From NCBI GenBank assembly GCA_937908115.1, contig CALEQZ010000067.1, forward strand, positions 1 to 21,590: a stretch of DNA of 21,590 nt, in the 5' to 3' direction. The position numbers were made by a program, and so were the translations under genes. The notes beneath the pieces are model-generated. The model was not told where the DNA came from. It was given only the letters and a program-made list of their open reading frames with translations, and made no database searches. How positions within the stretch are numbered: the first letter of the stretch is position 1; each line of letters starts with the position of its first letter. This document shows positions 1 to 7,499 of the stretch, piece after piece. This DNA is from an uncultured Alcaligenaceae bacterium (GTDB lineage: Bacteria; Pseudomonadota; Gammaproteobacteria; Burkholderiales; Burkholderiaceae_B).

Positions 1-1478
1 TCGGGCAGCAGCATGCGGTTCAGCCACGAGTGGATGACGCCGTCGCCCGGGCGCAGCGAAATGCCCCCACGCGTGCTGATGAACTTGGGCAGCGTGTGGT
101 GGGTCTTGACGTCCACCGCCTTGGGGTAGGCAGCGGTGTGGCAGAACGACTGCATGACCAGGTCGGCCGAAAAGCCCAGGCAGGCCAGGTCCTTGAGTTC
201 GTCGCGGGTCATGGGGCCCGTGGTGTCCTGGCTGCCCACCGAGGTCATGCGCGGCTCGCAGTAGGTGCCCGGGCGCACGCCCTTGCCCTCGGGCAAGCCG
301 CAGGCGCGTCCGACGATCTTCTGCGCCAGCGTGTAGCCGCGGCCATTGTCGGCCGGGCTCTTGGGCAGGCGGAACAGCGTCGACGGCGGCAGGCCGAGCG
401 CTTCGCGCGCCTTGGCCGTCAGGCCACGGCCGATGATCAGTGGGATGCGGCCGCCGGCACGCACTTCGTCGAAGAGGACCTCGGACTTGACCTGGAAGGT
501 GGCGATCACTTCGCCGTTCTTCAGCGCCTTGCCCTCATAAGGGCGCAGCTCGATGACGTCGCCCATTTCCATCTTGGAAACGTCCAGCTCGATGGGCAGC
601 GCACCGGCATCTTCCATCGTGTTGTAGAAGATGGGGGCGATCTTGCCGCCCAGGCAGACACCACCGTAGCGCTTGTTGGGCACGTAGGGGATGTCCTCGC
701 CCGTCCACCACAGCACCGAGTTGGTGGCCGACTTGCGCGAAGAGCCAGTGCCGACCACGTCGCCGACGTAGGCGACCAGGTGGCCCTTCTTCTTCAGGTC
801 CATGATGAACTGCACCGGTCCGCGCTTGCCGTCTTCCTCGGGCTCGAACGGCGCGCCTTCGCGCTTGTTCTTGAGCATGGCCAGCGCGTGCAGCGGGATA
901 TCCGGGCGCGTGGTCGCATCCGGCGCGGGCGACAGGTCATCGGTATTGGTTTCGCCCGGCACCTTGAAGACCGTGACCAGCATGCTTTCGGGCACTTCAG
1001 GGCGGCTGGTGAACCACTCGGCGTCGGCCCAGCTTTGCAGCACCGCGCGGGCGTTGGCATTGCCTTTTTCGGCCTTTTCCTTGACGTCGTAGAAGGCATC
1101 GAACACCAGCAGCGTCTTTTTCAGCGCATCGGCAGCGATCGTGCCTACCTCGGCGTCGTCGAGCAACTCGATCAGCGGCGCGACGTTGTAGCCGCCCAGC
1201 ATGGTGCCCAGCAGTTCGGTCGCCTTCGCACGGGAGATCAGCGGGCACGATTCCTTGCCCAGGGCCACGGCCGCCAGGTACGAAGCCTTGACACGGGCCG
1301 CATCGTCCACGCCGGCCGGCACGCGGTGGGTGAGCAGTTCCAGCAGCGTTTCTTCCTCGCCGGCAGGCGGCTGCTTGATGAGTTCGATCAGCTCTGCGGT
1401 TTGCTGGGCGGAAAGCGGCAGGGGTGGAATGCCCAGCGCAGCGCGCTCGGCGACGTGTTGGCGATAGGAATCCAGCAT
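1..1478 (-). CDS. acnB: Aconitate hydratase B (bifunctional aconitase/2-methylisocitrate dehydratase), N-terminal part
   Basis: Interconverts citrate and isocitrate through cis-aconitate in the cytoplasm. In bacteria with PrpD, AcnB is also the usual enzyme hydrating 2-methylaconitate in the methylcitrate cycle. Reading the minus strand from the ATG at 1478 gives 492 codons without a stop, and the gene runs off the left edge; the family is about 860 residues. Visible parts are an N-terminal HEAT-like helical domain (about residues 1-160, starting MLDSYRQHVAERAALGIPPL), then the swivel domain with DLSPAPDATTRPDIPLHA and the substrate-loop motif VGTGSSRKSATNSV. The start of the catalytic region follows, with TSVGSQDTTGPMT. 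The three Fe-S cysteines expected near residues 710-772 lie outside the window. Ribosome-binding sequence is weak (AGCAGG). A promoter and operator lie directly upstream. The family assignment is secure; nothing can be said about the missing C-terminus. Confidence 0.97.
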   Translation of the reverse strand, partial: MLDSYRQHVAERAALGIPPLPLSAQQTAELIELIKQPPAGEEETLLELLTHRVPAGVDDAARVKASYLAAVALGKESCPLISRAKATELLGTMLGGYNVAPLIELLDDAEVGTIAADALKKTLLVFDAFYDVKEKAEKGNANARAVLQSWADAEWFTSRPEVPESMLVTVFKVPGETNTDDLSPAPDATTRPDIPLHALAMLKNKREGAPFEPEEDGKRGPVQFIMDLKKKGHLVAYVGDVVGTGSSRKSATNSVLWWTGEDIPYVPNKRYGGVCLGGKIAPIFYNTMEDAGALPIELDVSKMEMGDVIELRPYEGKALKNGEVIATFQVKSEVLFDEVRAGGRIPLIIGRGLTAKAREALGLPPSTLFRLPKSPADNGRGYTLAQKIVGRACGLPEGKGVRPGTYCEPRMTSVGSQDTTGPMTRDELKDLACLGFSADLVMQSFCHTAAYPKAVDVKTHHTLPKFISTRGGISLRPGDGVIHSWLNRMLLP

Positions 1479-1520
1479 GGCGGCCTGCTAAGAAAGGGTT
1501 GGGGAAAATTTGCGCCCCGG

Positions 1521-1550
1521 ATTGTAGAGGATGGGCGGGAGGGAGGGCAA
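1521..1550 (-). promoter_or_regulatory. Predicted sigma-70 promoter of acnB
   Basis: On the minus strand TTGCCC (1550-1545) is followed after 18 bp by TACAAT (1526-1521), a good -10 box. The expected transcription start is near 1514, leaving a leader of about 35 nt before the acnB ATG at 1478. The GntR-type operator core begins 3 bp upstream of the -35 box. Called by eye. Confidence 0.6.
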
Positions 1551-1552
1551 AT

Positions 1553-1573
1553 GTCTTATATCTTATATAAGAC
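1553..1573. promoter_or_regulatory. Candidate GntR-family operator upstream of acnB
   Basis: The element is an inverted repeat with perfect 9-bp arms, GTCTTATAT and ATATAAGAC, around a CTT spacer. It also contains an inner 12-bp palindrome, TCTTATATAAGA (1561-1572). Its 20-bp core (1554-1573) recurs without a mismatch at 16035-16054, beside a GntR regulator gene. Its A+T richness stands out against GC-rich surroundings. Its centre lies about 50 bp upstream of the predicted acnB start site. No clear terminator for the upstream gene mvaA is visible between 1574 and 1633. Confidence 0.7.
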
Positions 1574-1633
1574 TTGCGTGACCGATAGGGGTCGTTGCTG
1601 GCCCGGCCGCTCCCATACCCGCCACCTGGTCGA

Positions 1634-2905
1634 CTAGCCGCCCCGGCGCTCGCGCAGGATGGCCTGGGCAACGTCGATCCGTACCGCCTGCCTTTCGACC
1701 AGCATGCGCGCAACCGCGTCGATTTCGTCGCCTTCTGCGCCCGCCATCATGGCCACGTTCTGCGCGTGCAGCGACATGTGGCCCTTCTGGATGCCGGTGG
1801 TGGCCAGCGCCTTGAGTGCCGCGAAATTCTGGGCCAGGCCGACGGCGGCGATGATGCGCGCCAGCGCGTCGGCCGTTTCCACGCCCAGTATTTTCAGGCA
1901 GGCGCGCGCGGTGGGATGCACCTTGGTGGCGCCGCCCACCAGTCCGACGGCCATGGGCAGTTCCAACGTGCCGACCAGGCTGCCGTCGGCCGCGACTTCC
2001 CACCGGGACAGGCTGGTGTAGCGGCCGTTGCGTGCCGCGTACGCATGGGCGCCGGCCTCGACCGCCCGCGTGTCGTTGCCTGTGGCAAGCACCACCGCGG
2101 ATACGCCGTTCATGATGCCCTTGTTGTGGGTGGCGGCGCGATAGGGGTCGGCGGCGGCGAAGTGATAGGCGCTGATGATGCCGTCGCGTACGGCCTCGCC
2201 GCCGATTGCATCGCAGCGCCATGTCGCGCGCGCCCGTGCCAGGCGGCGGTCGGCCAGGTTCGAGAGAATGCGCAGCATGGTGCGCCCGCCGGTCCATTCG
2301 GCGATGTGCGGCGCAAGCTTCTCGGCCATGGTGTTGACGGCGTTGGCGCCCATGGCGTCCCGAGTGTCGACGATGATGTGCGTCACGACCATCGGGCCGC
2401 CTTCGGCGTCGACCACGCGGACCTCCACGTCGCGGAACCCGCCGCCCAATTCCACCAGCATGGGATCGCAGTCGTCGCACAGGCGCCGTATCTCGTCGCG
2501 GCGCTCCAGGATGCGCAGGCGGCTATGATGCGGGTCGGGGACGCCGATGAGCTGGATCTGCGCAATCATGCAGGTGCCCGAGGTGGAGGTCGTGAATCCT
2601 CCGCTGTCGTAGCATTGGCGCGCCGCATTGCAGACGGCGGCCACGACCGATGATTCCTCGGTGGCCATCGGTATCAGCACGTCGCGGCCGTCCACCTTCA
2701 TGTTGGTCGCCACGCCGATTGGGATGCTGATCGTCGCGACGACGTTTTCGATGAGCCGGTCGGCAATGCCGGGGTCCAGGTTGCCCAGGTTGGCCAGGTG
2801 GCTGCGCGTGTCTTCGTCCAGGCCCGCGAATTCGGCGACGCGCGCCAGGCGTCCGGCGATGCTTTCCTTATGGAATCCGGGAATGCGGGAAGATTTCGGC
2901 GTCAT
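1634..2905 (-). CDS. mvaA: Class II (degradative-type) hydroxymethylglutaryl-CoA reductase
   Basis: Interconverts mevalonate and HMG-CoA. The sequence resembles, along its whole length, the mevalonate-degrading NAD-dependent enzyme of Pseudomonas mevalonii (428 residues; 423 here). Visible motifs are the catalytic Glu in ATEESSV (E84), the cofactor motif DTRDAMGANAVNTM, catalytic Lys in THNKGIMNG (K262), Asp in ATGNDTRAVEAG (D277) and the late catalytic His in GHMSLHAQN. An Asp at 147 aligns with the P. mevalonii D146 remembered as setting NAD preference. I chose the ATG at 2905 because MTPKSSRIPGF aligns with the P. mevalonii N-terminus; a TTG at 2920 is an alternative. Neither start has a good ribosome-binding sequence, since the leader is pyrimidine-rich. 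It is the last gene of the TRAP operon, 65 bp after dctM. The role in mevalonate breakdown is inferred. Confidence 0.93.
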   Translation of the reverse strand: MTPKSSRIPGFHKESIAGRLARVAEFAGLDEDTRSHLANLGNLDPGIADRLIENVVATISIPIGVATNMKVDGRDVLIPMATEESSVVAAVCNAARQCYDSGGFTTSTSGTCMIAQIQLIGVPDPHHSRLRILERRDEIRRLCDDCDPMLVELGGGFRDVEVRVVDAEGGPMVVTHIIVDTRDAMGANAVNTMAEKLAPHIAEWTGGRTMLRILSNLADRRLARARATWRCDAIGGEAVRDGIISAYHFAAADPYRAATHNKGIMNGVSAVVLATGNDTRAVEAGAHAYAARNGRYTSLSRWEVAADGSLVGTLELPMAVGLVGGATKVHPTARACLKILGVETADALARIIAAVGLAQNFAALKALATTGIQKGHMSLHAQNVAMMAGAEGDEIDAVARMLVERQAVRIDVAQAILRERRGG

Positions 2906-2970
2906 GATGGCAGTGTCCAAGGGAACGAAAGGAACAAGGGGAATACGGAAGACGGTGGCCGGGCACGGCG

Positions 2971-4278
2971 TCAGGACATCAGGGCGGGCAGCCAGGTCAC
3001 CAATCCCGGGAAGGCGATGCAGATGAGCAGGGCCAGTATCTGCAGTGCCAGGAACGGCATGACCCCGCTGTATACGGTGCCCATGTCCAGGTGGGGCGGC
3101 AGCGGACCCTTGATGTAGAAGAGCGTGTAGCCGAAGGGCGGGCTGATGTAGCCGGTCTGGATCGTCAGCGCGTAGAGGACGCCGAACCAGATTTCGTCGA
3201 AGCCGAGCAGGCGCACGATGGGCATGAACACTGGCACCGTGAGCAGGATGATGCCGATCTCGTCCAGCACCGTACCCAGGAAGATCAGGATGAGCAGCAT
3301 CACGGCCAGCACGGCATAAGGAGGCATGTCCAGGCCGTTGATGAGGCTAAGCAGCGTGTCGGCCCCACGCAGCCCGGTAAAGATGGCCACGTACGCTTTT
3401 GCGCCGATGGTGATCCACAGGATCATCGCCGACGCCTTGAGCGTTTCGACGCCTGCCTCGGCCACGCCGCGCCAGGCAAGCCGGCGGCGCAGCGCGCTGG
3501 CAACCAGCGCGCCCACTACGCCCACGGCCGCTGCCTCGGTGGGTGTGGCAGCGCCCGTGAAAATCGACCCCAGGATCATCACGATGAGCAGGGCCGGCAG
3601 GGCCAGCGCGCGCAAGGCCCGCAGCTTGGCCGCCAGGGGAACCCGGTTGGCCGAAGCGGCCGGTACCCTGTCTGGACGCAGGTAGGCCACGGCGATGATG
3701 TAGCCGATGTATAGCGTTGCCAGGATCAGCCCCGGCATGATGCCGGCGATCAGCATGCGGCCGATGGACACTTGCGCCGTGACAGCGTAGACGATGGTCA
3801 GGACGGAGGGCGGGATCAGGATGCCCAGCGTGCCCGAGGCGCAAATGGTGCCCGTGACCAGCCGCGCATCGTAGCCGCGCCGCAGCATCTCGGGCATGGC
3901 CAGCACCGCCATGGCCGTGACCGCGGCGCCGACCACTCCCGTCATCGCGGCCATGAGCACGCAAATGACCACCGTGCCTATCGCCAGCCCCCCACGCATG
4001 CGGCCGAACCACAGCTCCATGGCCCGGTACAGGTCTTCGATGACGCCGGAGCGCTGCAGGATGCCCGCCATCAGGATGTACAGCGGGATGGCCAGCAACG
4101 CCTCGGACTTCATGGTGTCAAAAATTTGCAGGACCGAGATGATGACGGCGTCGGCATCCCACAGCGTGACGGTCAGCAGCAGCGACAGCCCGCCCAGCAC
4201 GAAGGCGATGGGTAGGCCGGTCAGCATGACCAGCGTCAGGCCACCGAACATGATGGCCAGGATGGCGTTCGGGCTCAT
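2971..4278 (-). CDS. dctM: TRAP transporter large permease subunit, DctM family
   Basis: This is the sodium-coupled membrane channel subunit of a tripartite ATP-independent periplasmic transporter. The protein has 435 residues, normal for DctM, and is almost entirely hydrophobic, with a dozen or so predicted membrane segments. It starts MSPNAILAIMFGGLTLVMLTG. Family-typical stretches are AIPLYILMAGILQRSGVIEDLYRA, the glycine-rich GVVGAAVTAMAVLAMPEMLRRGYD, ASGTLGILIPPSVLTIVYAV, and near the C-terminus DEIGIILLTVPVFMPIV and TGYISPPFGYTLFYIKG. Its ATG overlaps the dctQ stop codon in an ATGA tetranucleotide, so translation is probably coupled. The linked HMG-CoA reductase suggests mevalonate or a similar branched hydroxy acid as substrate; the permease sequence itself does not reveal it. 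Confidence 0.95.
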   Translation of the reverse strand: MSPNAILAIMFGGLTLVMLTGLPIAFVLGGLSLLLTVTLWDADAVIISVLQIFDTMKSEALLAIPLYILMAGILQRSGVIEDLYRAMELWFGRMRGGLAIGTVVICVLMAAMTGVVGAAVTAMAVLAMPEMLRRGYDARLVTGTICASGTLGILIPPSVLTIVYAVTAQVSIGRMLIAGIMPGLILATLYIGYIIAVAYLRPDRVPAASANRVPLAAKLRALRALALPALLIVMILGSIFTGAATPTEAAAVGVVGALVASALRRRLAWRGVAEAGVETLKASAMILWITIGAKAYVAIFTGLRGADTLLSLINGLDMPPYAVLAVMLLILIFLGTVLDEIGIILLTVPVFMPIVRLLGFDEIWFGVLYALTIQTGYISPPFGYTLFYIKGPLPPHLDMGTVYSGVMPFLALQILALLICIAFPGLVTWLPALMS

Positions 4279-4796
4279 GCGCGCTCCTCTTGCGTGACCG
4301 AGCCCGAGCTGGTGGCCAGGACGAGGAACTCCGCCAGACTCTGCAGGCCCAGCAGCGCGACGCTTGCTGGCACCGCGAACTTATATGGCCAGATGGGCGG
4401 GTTCCAGGCGGAGAACGAGGTTTCTCCGTATTCCCATGCTTGCAGGGCCAGGGGCAGGGAGGCGTGCAGCAGGATGGCGCAGAAGGTCATGATGACCACG
4501 TGGCTGAAAAGGTCGGCGCGGCGCTGCCAGCGCGGTGGCAGGCGCCGGTGCACGAGGTCCAGGTTCACGTGCCCGCGCAGGTGCAGCAGATAGGGACCGC
4601 CCAGCAGGAAGTAAGGGCCGAACAGCAGCGTGGCCAGCTCCATGCCCCATGTCGTGGGGGCATCGAAGACATAGCGGCTGACGACCTCGTAGAGCATGAC
4701 GGGCACCACGATGCCCATCAGGGCCGCGGCGATGTAGAAAAGCAGCCGGTTCAGCCGCGTCACGAAACCGGCGTACAGGCCGATGGCTTGGACCAT
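4275..4796 (-). CDS. dctQ: TRAP transporter small permease subunit, DctQ family
   Basis: This is the small membrane subunit that partners DctM. It has 173 residues with four hydrophobic segments, roughly residues 14-38, 45-65, 88-112 and 130-155. The family signature RGHVNLDLVHRRLPPRWQ follows the second segment, and a WNPPIWPYK loop precedes the last. The gene overlaps dctM by 4 bp and lies 66 bp downstream of dctP. A recognisable ribosome-binding sequence is lacking: GGAAATTTCC, itself a perfect palindrome, directly precedes the ATG. Separate DctQ and DctM genes distinguish this system from fused TRAP permeases. Confidence 0.93.
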   Translation of the reverse strand: MVQAIGLYAGFVTRLNRLLFYIAAALMGIVVPVMLYEVVSRYVFDAPTTWGMELATLLFGPYFLLGGPYLLHLRGHVNLDLVHRRLPPRWQRRADLFSHVVIMTFCAILLHASLPLALQAWEYGETSFSAWNPPIWPYKFAVPASVALLGLQSLAEFLVLATSSGSVTQEERA

Positions 4797-4862
4797 GGAA
4801 ATTTCCGGGAAATGGCCCAGGCGCAGTGGCGCCCGGGCCCGGCGCTGCAGGTCGGGAAGACG
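4797..4862. repeat. Overlapping palindromes in the dctP-dctQ gap
   Basis: The 66-bp gap holds GGAAATTTCC (4797-4806) and, overlapping it, the 13-bp palindrome ATTTCCGGGAAAT (4801-4813). A GC-rich stem of 5 bp follows, GCGCC (4829-4833) with GGCGC (4841-4845), around the self-complementary loop CGGGCCC. A hairpin directly after a binding-protein gene often protects its mRNA and lets the binding protein outnumber the permease. That role is inferred here. Confidence 0.4.
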
Positions 4863-5903
4863 TCAGGCGAGCAGGCCAAGCTGCTCCATGAAGGCCATCT
4901 GGCTGTCGAGCATCTTGTTGGCCAGCGGGTTGTCCTTGGCGGCAGCCTTCCAGAGCGAGATGGCCTGCTGCTTGCGCGCCGCCGCGAGCTCCTGTGGGTC
5001 GATGGACGTGACTTCCACGCCTTGTTCACGGAACTTTTGCAGCGCCCGGCCGTCGGCCACGAGGATGTGCTGGCGCAGGGCCGCCGAGGTGTCGCGCGCG
5101 GCAGTCGCCAGCGCGGCCTTGAAGGACGCCGGCAGTTTGTCGTATGCGGCGCGGTTGGCCACGTAGCTGGTCGCGGTGGTGGGCTGGTGCGGGCCCGGCA
5201 TGACGATGTACTTGGCGACTTCGCCTAGGCCGGCCTCGTAGTTGGCCGACAGATCACCGCGGTCGGCGAAGTCGATCACGCCCTTGTCCAGGGCGGAGTA
5301 CACCTCGTTGGTCGGCAGCGGTGTCACGGCCACGCCCATTCCTCCCATGACAGAGGCCGCCAGCCCGACGAAGCGCCCCTTCTTGCCGCGCATATCGGCA
5401 AGCGTCTTGATCGGGAAGGTAGCGTGGATGGGCTCGGGACCGTAGACGGTGGGGGCGATGTAGAACAGCCCGGCCGGTGCATAGGCTTCGCGCGCCATCT
5501 CGAGTCCGCCCAATTCGTAGAACCAGGCCTCGTACTGGTCCGGCTCGGGAAACCCGAACGGCACGGTGCTGGTGAAGGCCAGCGCCGGAATCTTGCCGGC
5601 TTCGTAGCCGTCGAAGGTTTTCATGAGCTGGAAGGCGCCGCCGCGCACGGCATCGAAGGCTTGTGCCGCGGGCACCAGCTGCCCGGCCGAATAGAGCTCG
5701 ATCTTGAACTGGCCGTCAGTGAGCTCGGCCACGCGCTTGACGAAATACTCCTCGAATTTCTGCGGCGTCGTGCCACCGTCCCAGAGCGCTTGCATGCGCC
5801 ACGACACGGTTGACTGGGCGCGGGCCGGACGCGCGACGGCTAGGCCGGCGGCCGCGCTGCCGGCGACCAGTGTTTTGAGTGCGGATCGGCGGGTCAGGGT
5901 CAT
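4863..5903 (-). CDS. dctP: TRAP transporter periplasmic solute-binding protein, DctP family
   Basis: This protein captures the substrate in the periplasm and delivers it to DctQM. It has 346 residues. The N-terminus MTLTRRSALKTLVAGSAAAGLAVARPARA is a signal peptide with a twin arginine and a hydrophobic core, with likely cleavage after residue 29, so Tat export is plausible. The mature part shows DctP-type features: the early WRMQALWDGG strand, KKGRFVGLAASVMGGMGVAV carrying the Arg expected to bind a carboxylate, and PLPTNEVYSALDKGVIDFADRGD. The start has a good GGAG box 7-10 bp upstream. It is the first gene of the operon and faces the MocR regulator across 150 bp. Mevalonate is the most likely ligand by context; a TRAP protein binding mevalonate is known elsewhere (Roseovarius, from memory). 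Confidence 0.93.
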   Translation of the reverse strand: MTLTRRSALKTLVAGSAAAGLAVARPARAQSTVSWRMQALWDGGTTPQKFEEYFVKRVAELTDGQFKIELYSAGQLVPAAQAFDAVRGGAFQLMKTFDGYEAGKIPALAFTSTVPFGFPEPDQYEAWFYELGGLEMAREAYAPAGLFYIAPTVYGPEPIHATFPIKTLADMRGKKGRFVGLAASVMGGMGVAVTPLPTNEVYSALDKGVIDFADRGDLSANYEAGLGEVAKYIVMPGPHQPTTATSYVANRAAYDKLPASFKAALATAARDTSAALRQHILVADGRALQKFREQGVEVTSIDPQELAAARKQQAISLWKAAAKDNPLANKMLDSQMAFMEQLGLLA

Positions 5904-5989
5904 GGCAGTCTCCTCGTTTCGTGTTTATGTCGCGGCGCGGATGGGCCGCCTTGGCGTGGCATGATCGGCAAATAATCGGGACAATACAA

Positions 5990-6045
5990 GGTACGGTTGA
6001 AAGAATTGACAGGGCACTGTGCCAGACAGTTTTCTGGTACGGTTG
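5990..6045 (+). promoter_or_regulatory. Pair of 10-bp direct repeats, candidate MocR operator
   Basis: GGTACGGTTG occurs at 5990-5999 and again at 6036-6045, 46 bp apart, in the region between dctP and mocR. The second copy abuts the GGAGGG ribosome-binding site of mocR. A small perfect dyad, GGCAC-T-GTGCC (6013-6023), and a consensus-like TTGACA (6006-6011) lie between the copies. MocR-type regulators such as GabR, TauR and PdxR typically bind direct repeats in divergent promoter regions, so these are good operator candidates for autoregulation and control of dctPQM-mvaA. Confidence 0.5.
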
Positions 6046-6053
6046 GAGGGCGA

Positions 6054-7430
6054 ATGAGCCGGGTGGACAGCATTGTGGCGGCCGTGGTGGCGCAGATCGC
6101 CGCCGGTATGCTCAAGGCGGGCGAACGCGTGGCATCGGTGCGGGCAGGCGCCCAGCAGCATGGCGTGTCCAAGAACACCATGGCCGAGGCCTACGACCGG
6201 TTGGTCGCGCTCGGCCATCTCGAAGCCAAGCCGGGCTCGGGCTATTACGTGGCCGCCGCCCGGCCCTTTCCGGCGACGCAGCCGTCGGCGCACGTCGTCG
6301 AAGCCATCGATACGGTGTCATTGCTGCGCGAACAACTCGTGCAGCACTATGCGGTGCGCGTGGGCGATGGCCGCGCGCCGACCAGTTGGATGGCGCAGTT
6401 CGACCCGGTCAGGCATGGCGGCCGCGGCAAGGCCGTGCGCGACGCCGAGCTCGATCCGGGCTACGGCAACCCTTGGGGGTACCGTCCGCTGCGCGAACGC
6501 ATCGCCCTGAGCCTGGTGGAGCGTGGGATCAACGCCAGCCCCGACCAAGTCCTGCTGACGCACGGCGCCAACCATGCCCTGGACCTGGTCTCCCGCCAAC
6601 TCTTGCAGCCCGGGGATACCGTGCTCGTGGACAACCCGGGCTACTACCCGCTGTTCGGCAAGTTGCGCCTGTCGAACATCCGCATCGTCGGCGTGCGCCG
6701 TGGCCAAGACGGGCCCGATCTCGACGATTTGGCCGCGAAGGCCGCAGCGTGCCGGCCCAAAGTGTTTTTCACCCAGTCGCAGGGCCACAACCCGACGGGC
6801 GGCGCCATGTCCTTGCCGGTCTGCCATCGCCTGCTGACACTGGCCGCCGAGATGGGTTTCTACCTGGTGGAGGATGACCCCTTCGCGGACATCATGCCGA
6901 GCAATGCCGCCCGCCTGGCGACGCTGGACCAGCTCGACCGGGTGATCTATATCGGTACTTTTTCCAAGACATTGTCGGCGAGCTTGCGCGTCGGGTACGT
7001 GGCAGCCAGGCAGACGCTGATGAACACGCTGTGCGACTTGAAAATGCTGACGGTGGTGAGCACGTCCGACTTCGCCGAGCGGGTCGTATACAACCTGATC
7101 GCCAGCGGCCAGTACCTGCGCCACTTGCGGCGCCTGAAGGCGCACGTGGAGGAGGCTGCGCGCGACGCGTATGCCGCCCTGGAGTCGCTGGGCCTGCGCA
7201 TGCCGTTTGCCGCCAGCGGCGGCTACTACATGTGGGTCGAGCTCGAGCCCGACGAAGACGAAATCCAGCTGGCCGCGCGCGCGGCGCAACAAGGGCTGTT
7301 CCTTGCGCCAGGGTCGATCTTCCGGCCGGACCGCACGCCAGGGCCGGCGGCCCTGCGGGTCAATATCGCCTACGCCAATGACCCGTGCTTCTTGGCCTTC
7401 ATGCGCGAGCGGCGCAGCGCGCGGCCGTAA
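6054..7430 (+). CDS. MocR-family (GntR wHTH + PLP aminotransferase-like domain) transcriptional regulator
   Basis: A DNA-binding regulator that senses its effector through a pyridoxal-phosphate domain. It has 458 residues. Residues 1-75 form a GntR-type winged helix (ERVASVRAGAQQHGVSKNTMAEAYDRL ... GHLEAKPGSGYYV). From about residue 95 there is a fold-type I aminotransferase-like domain, with GYGNPWGYRPLRERIA, QGHNPTGG, EDDPFADI and the PLP-binding Lys305 in TFSKTLSASLRVGYV. I chose the ATG at 6054 because GGAGGG lies 3-8 bp upstream; a TTG at 5997 has no such support. The gene is divergent from dctPQM-mvaA and probably regulates that operon and itself. Members known to be pure enzymes lack the winged helix, so a regulator is much more likely. 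Confidence 0.92.
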   Translation: MSRVDSIVAAVVAQIAAGMLKAGERVASVRAGAQQHGVSKNTMAEAYDRLVALGHLEAKPGSGYYVAAARPFPATQPSAHVVEAIDTVSLLREQLVQHYAVRVGDGRAPTSWMAQFDPVRHGGRGKAVRDAELDPGYGNPWGYRPLRERIALSLVERGINASPDQVLLTHGANHALDLVSRQLLQPGDTVLVDNPGYYPLFGKLRLSNIRIVGVRRGQDGPDLDDLAAKAAACRPKVFFTQSQGHNPTGGAMSLPVCHRLLTLAAEMGFYLVEDDPFADIMPSNAARLATLDQLDRVIYIGTFSKTLSASLRVGYVAARQTLMNTLCDLKMLTVVSTSDFAERVVYNLIASGQYLRHLRRLKAHVEEAARDAYAALESLGLRMPFAASGGYYMWVELEPDEDEIQLAARAAQQGLFLAPGSIFRPDRTPGPAALRVNIAYANDPCFLAFMRERRSARP

Positions 7431-7499
7431 CTGCCAGTAGCGCATCACGCCGGGGCGGACGCTTCAGCCAGTCGGTCCTGGCCAAGGCGGCAGCCCGAG

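Noticed and set aside
30..1637. Long plus-strand open frame (535 codons) opposite acnB
   Set aside because: Its translation is low-complexity (rich in Arg, Gly, His, Gln, Ala) and matches no family. The minus strand reads clear AcnB. Long antisense frames are usual in GC-rich genes.
1573..4300. Shared CTTGCGTGACCGA near 1573-1586 and 4288-4301
   Set aside because: The second copy is ordinary dctQ coding sequence, and the match does not extend or show symmetry. Probably coincidence.
5997..6053. TTG start adding 19 residues to the MocR protein
   Set aside because: The ATG at 6054 has an excellent GGAGGG box and gives the normal N-terminus. The extra segment would run through the direct-repeat operator region.
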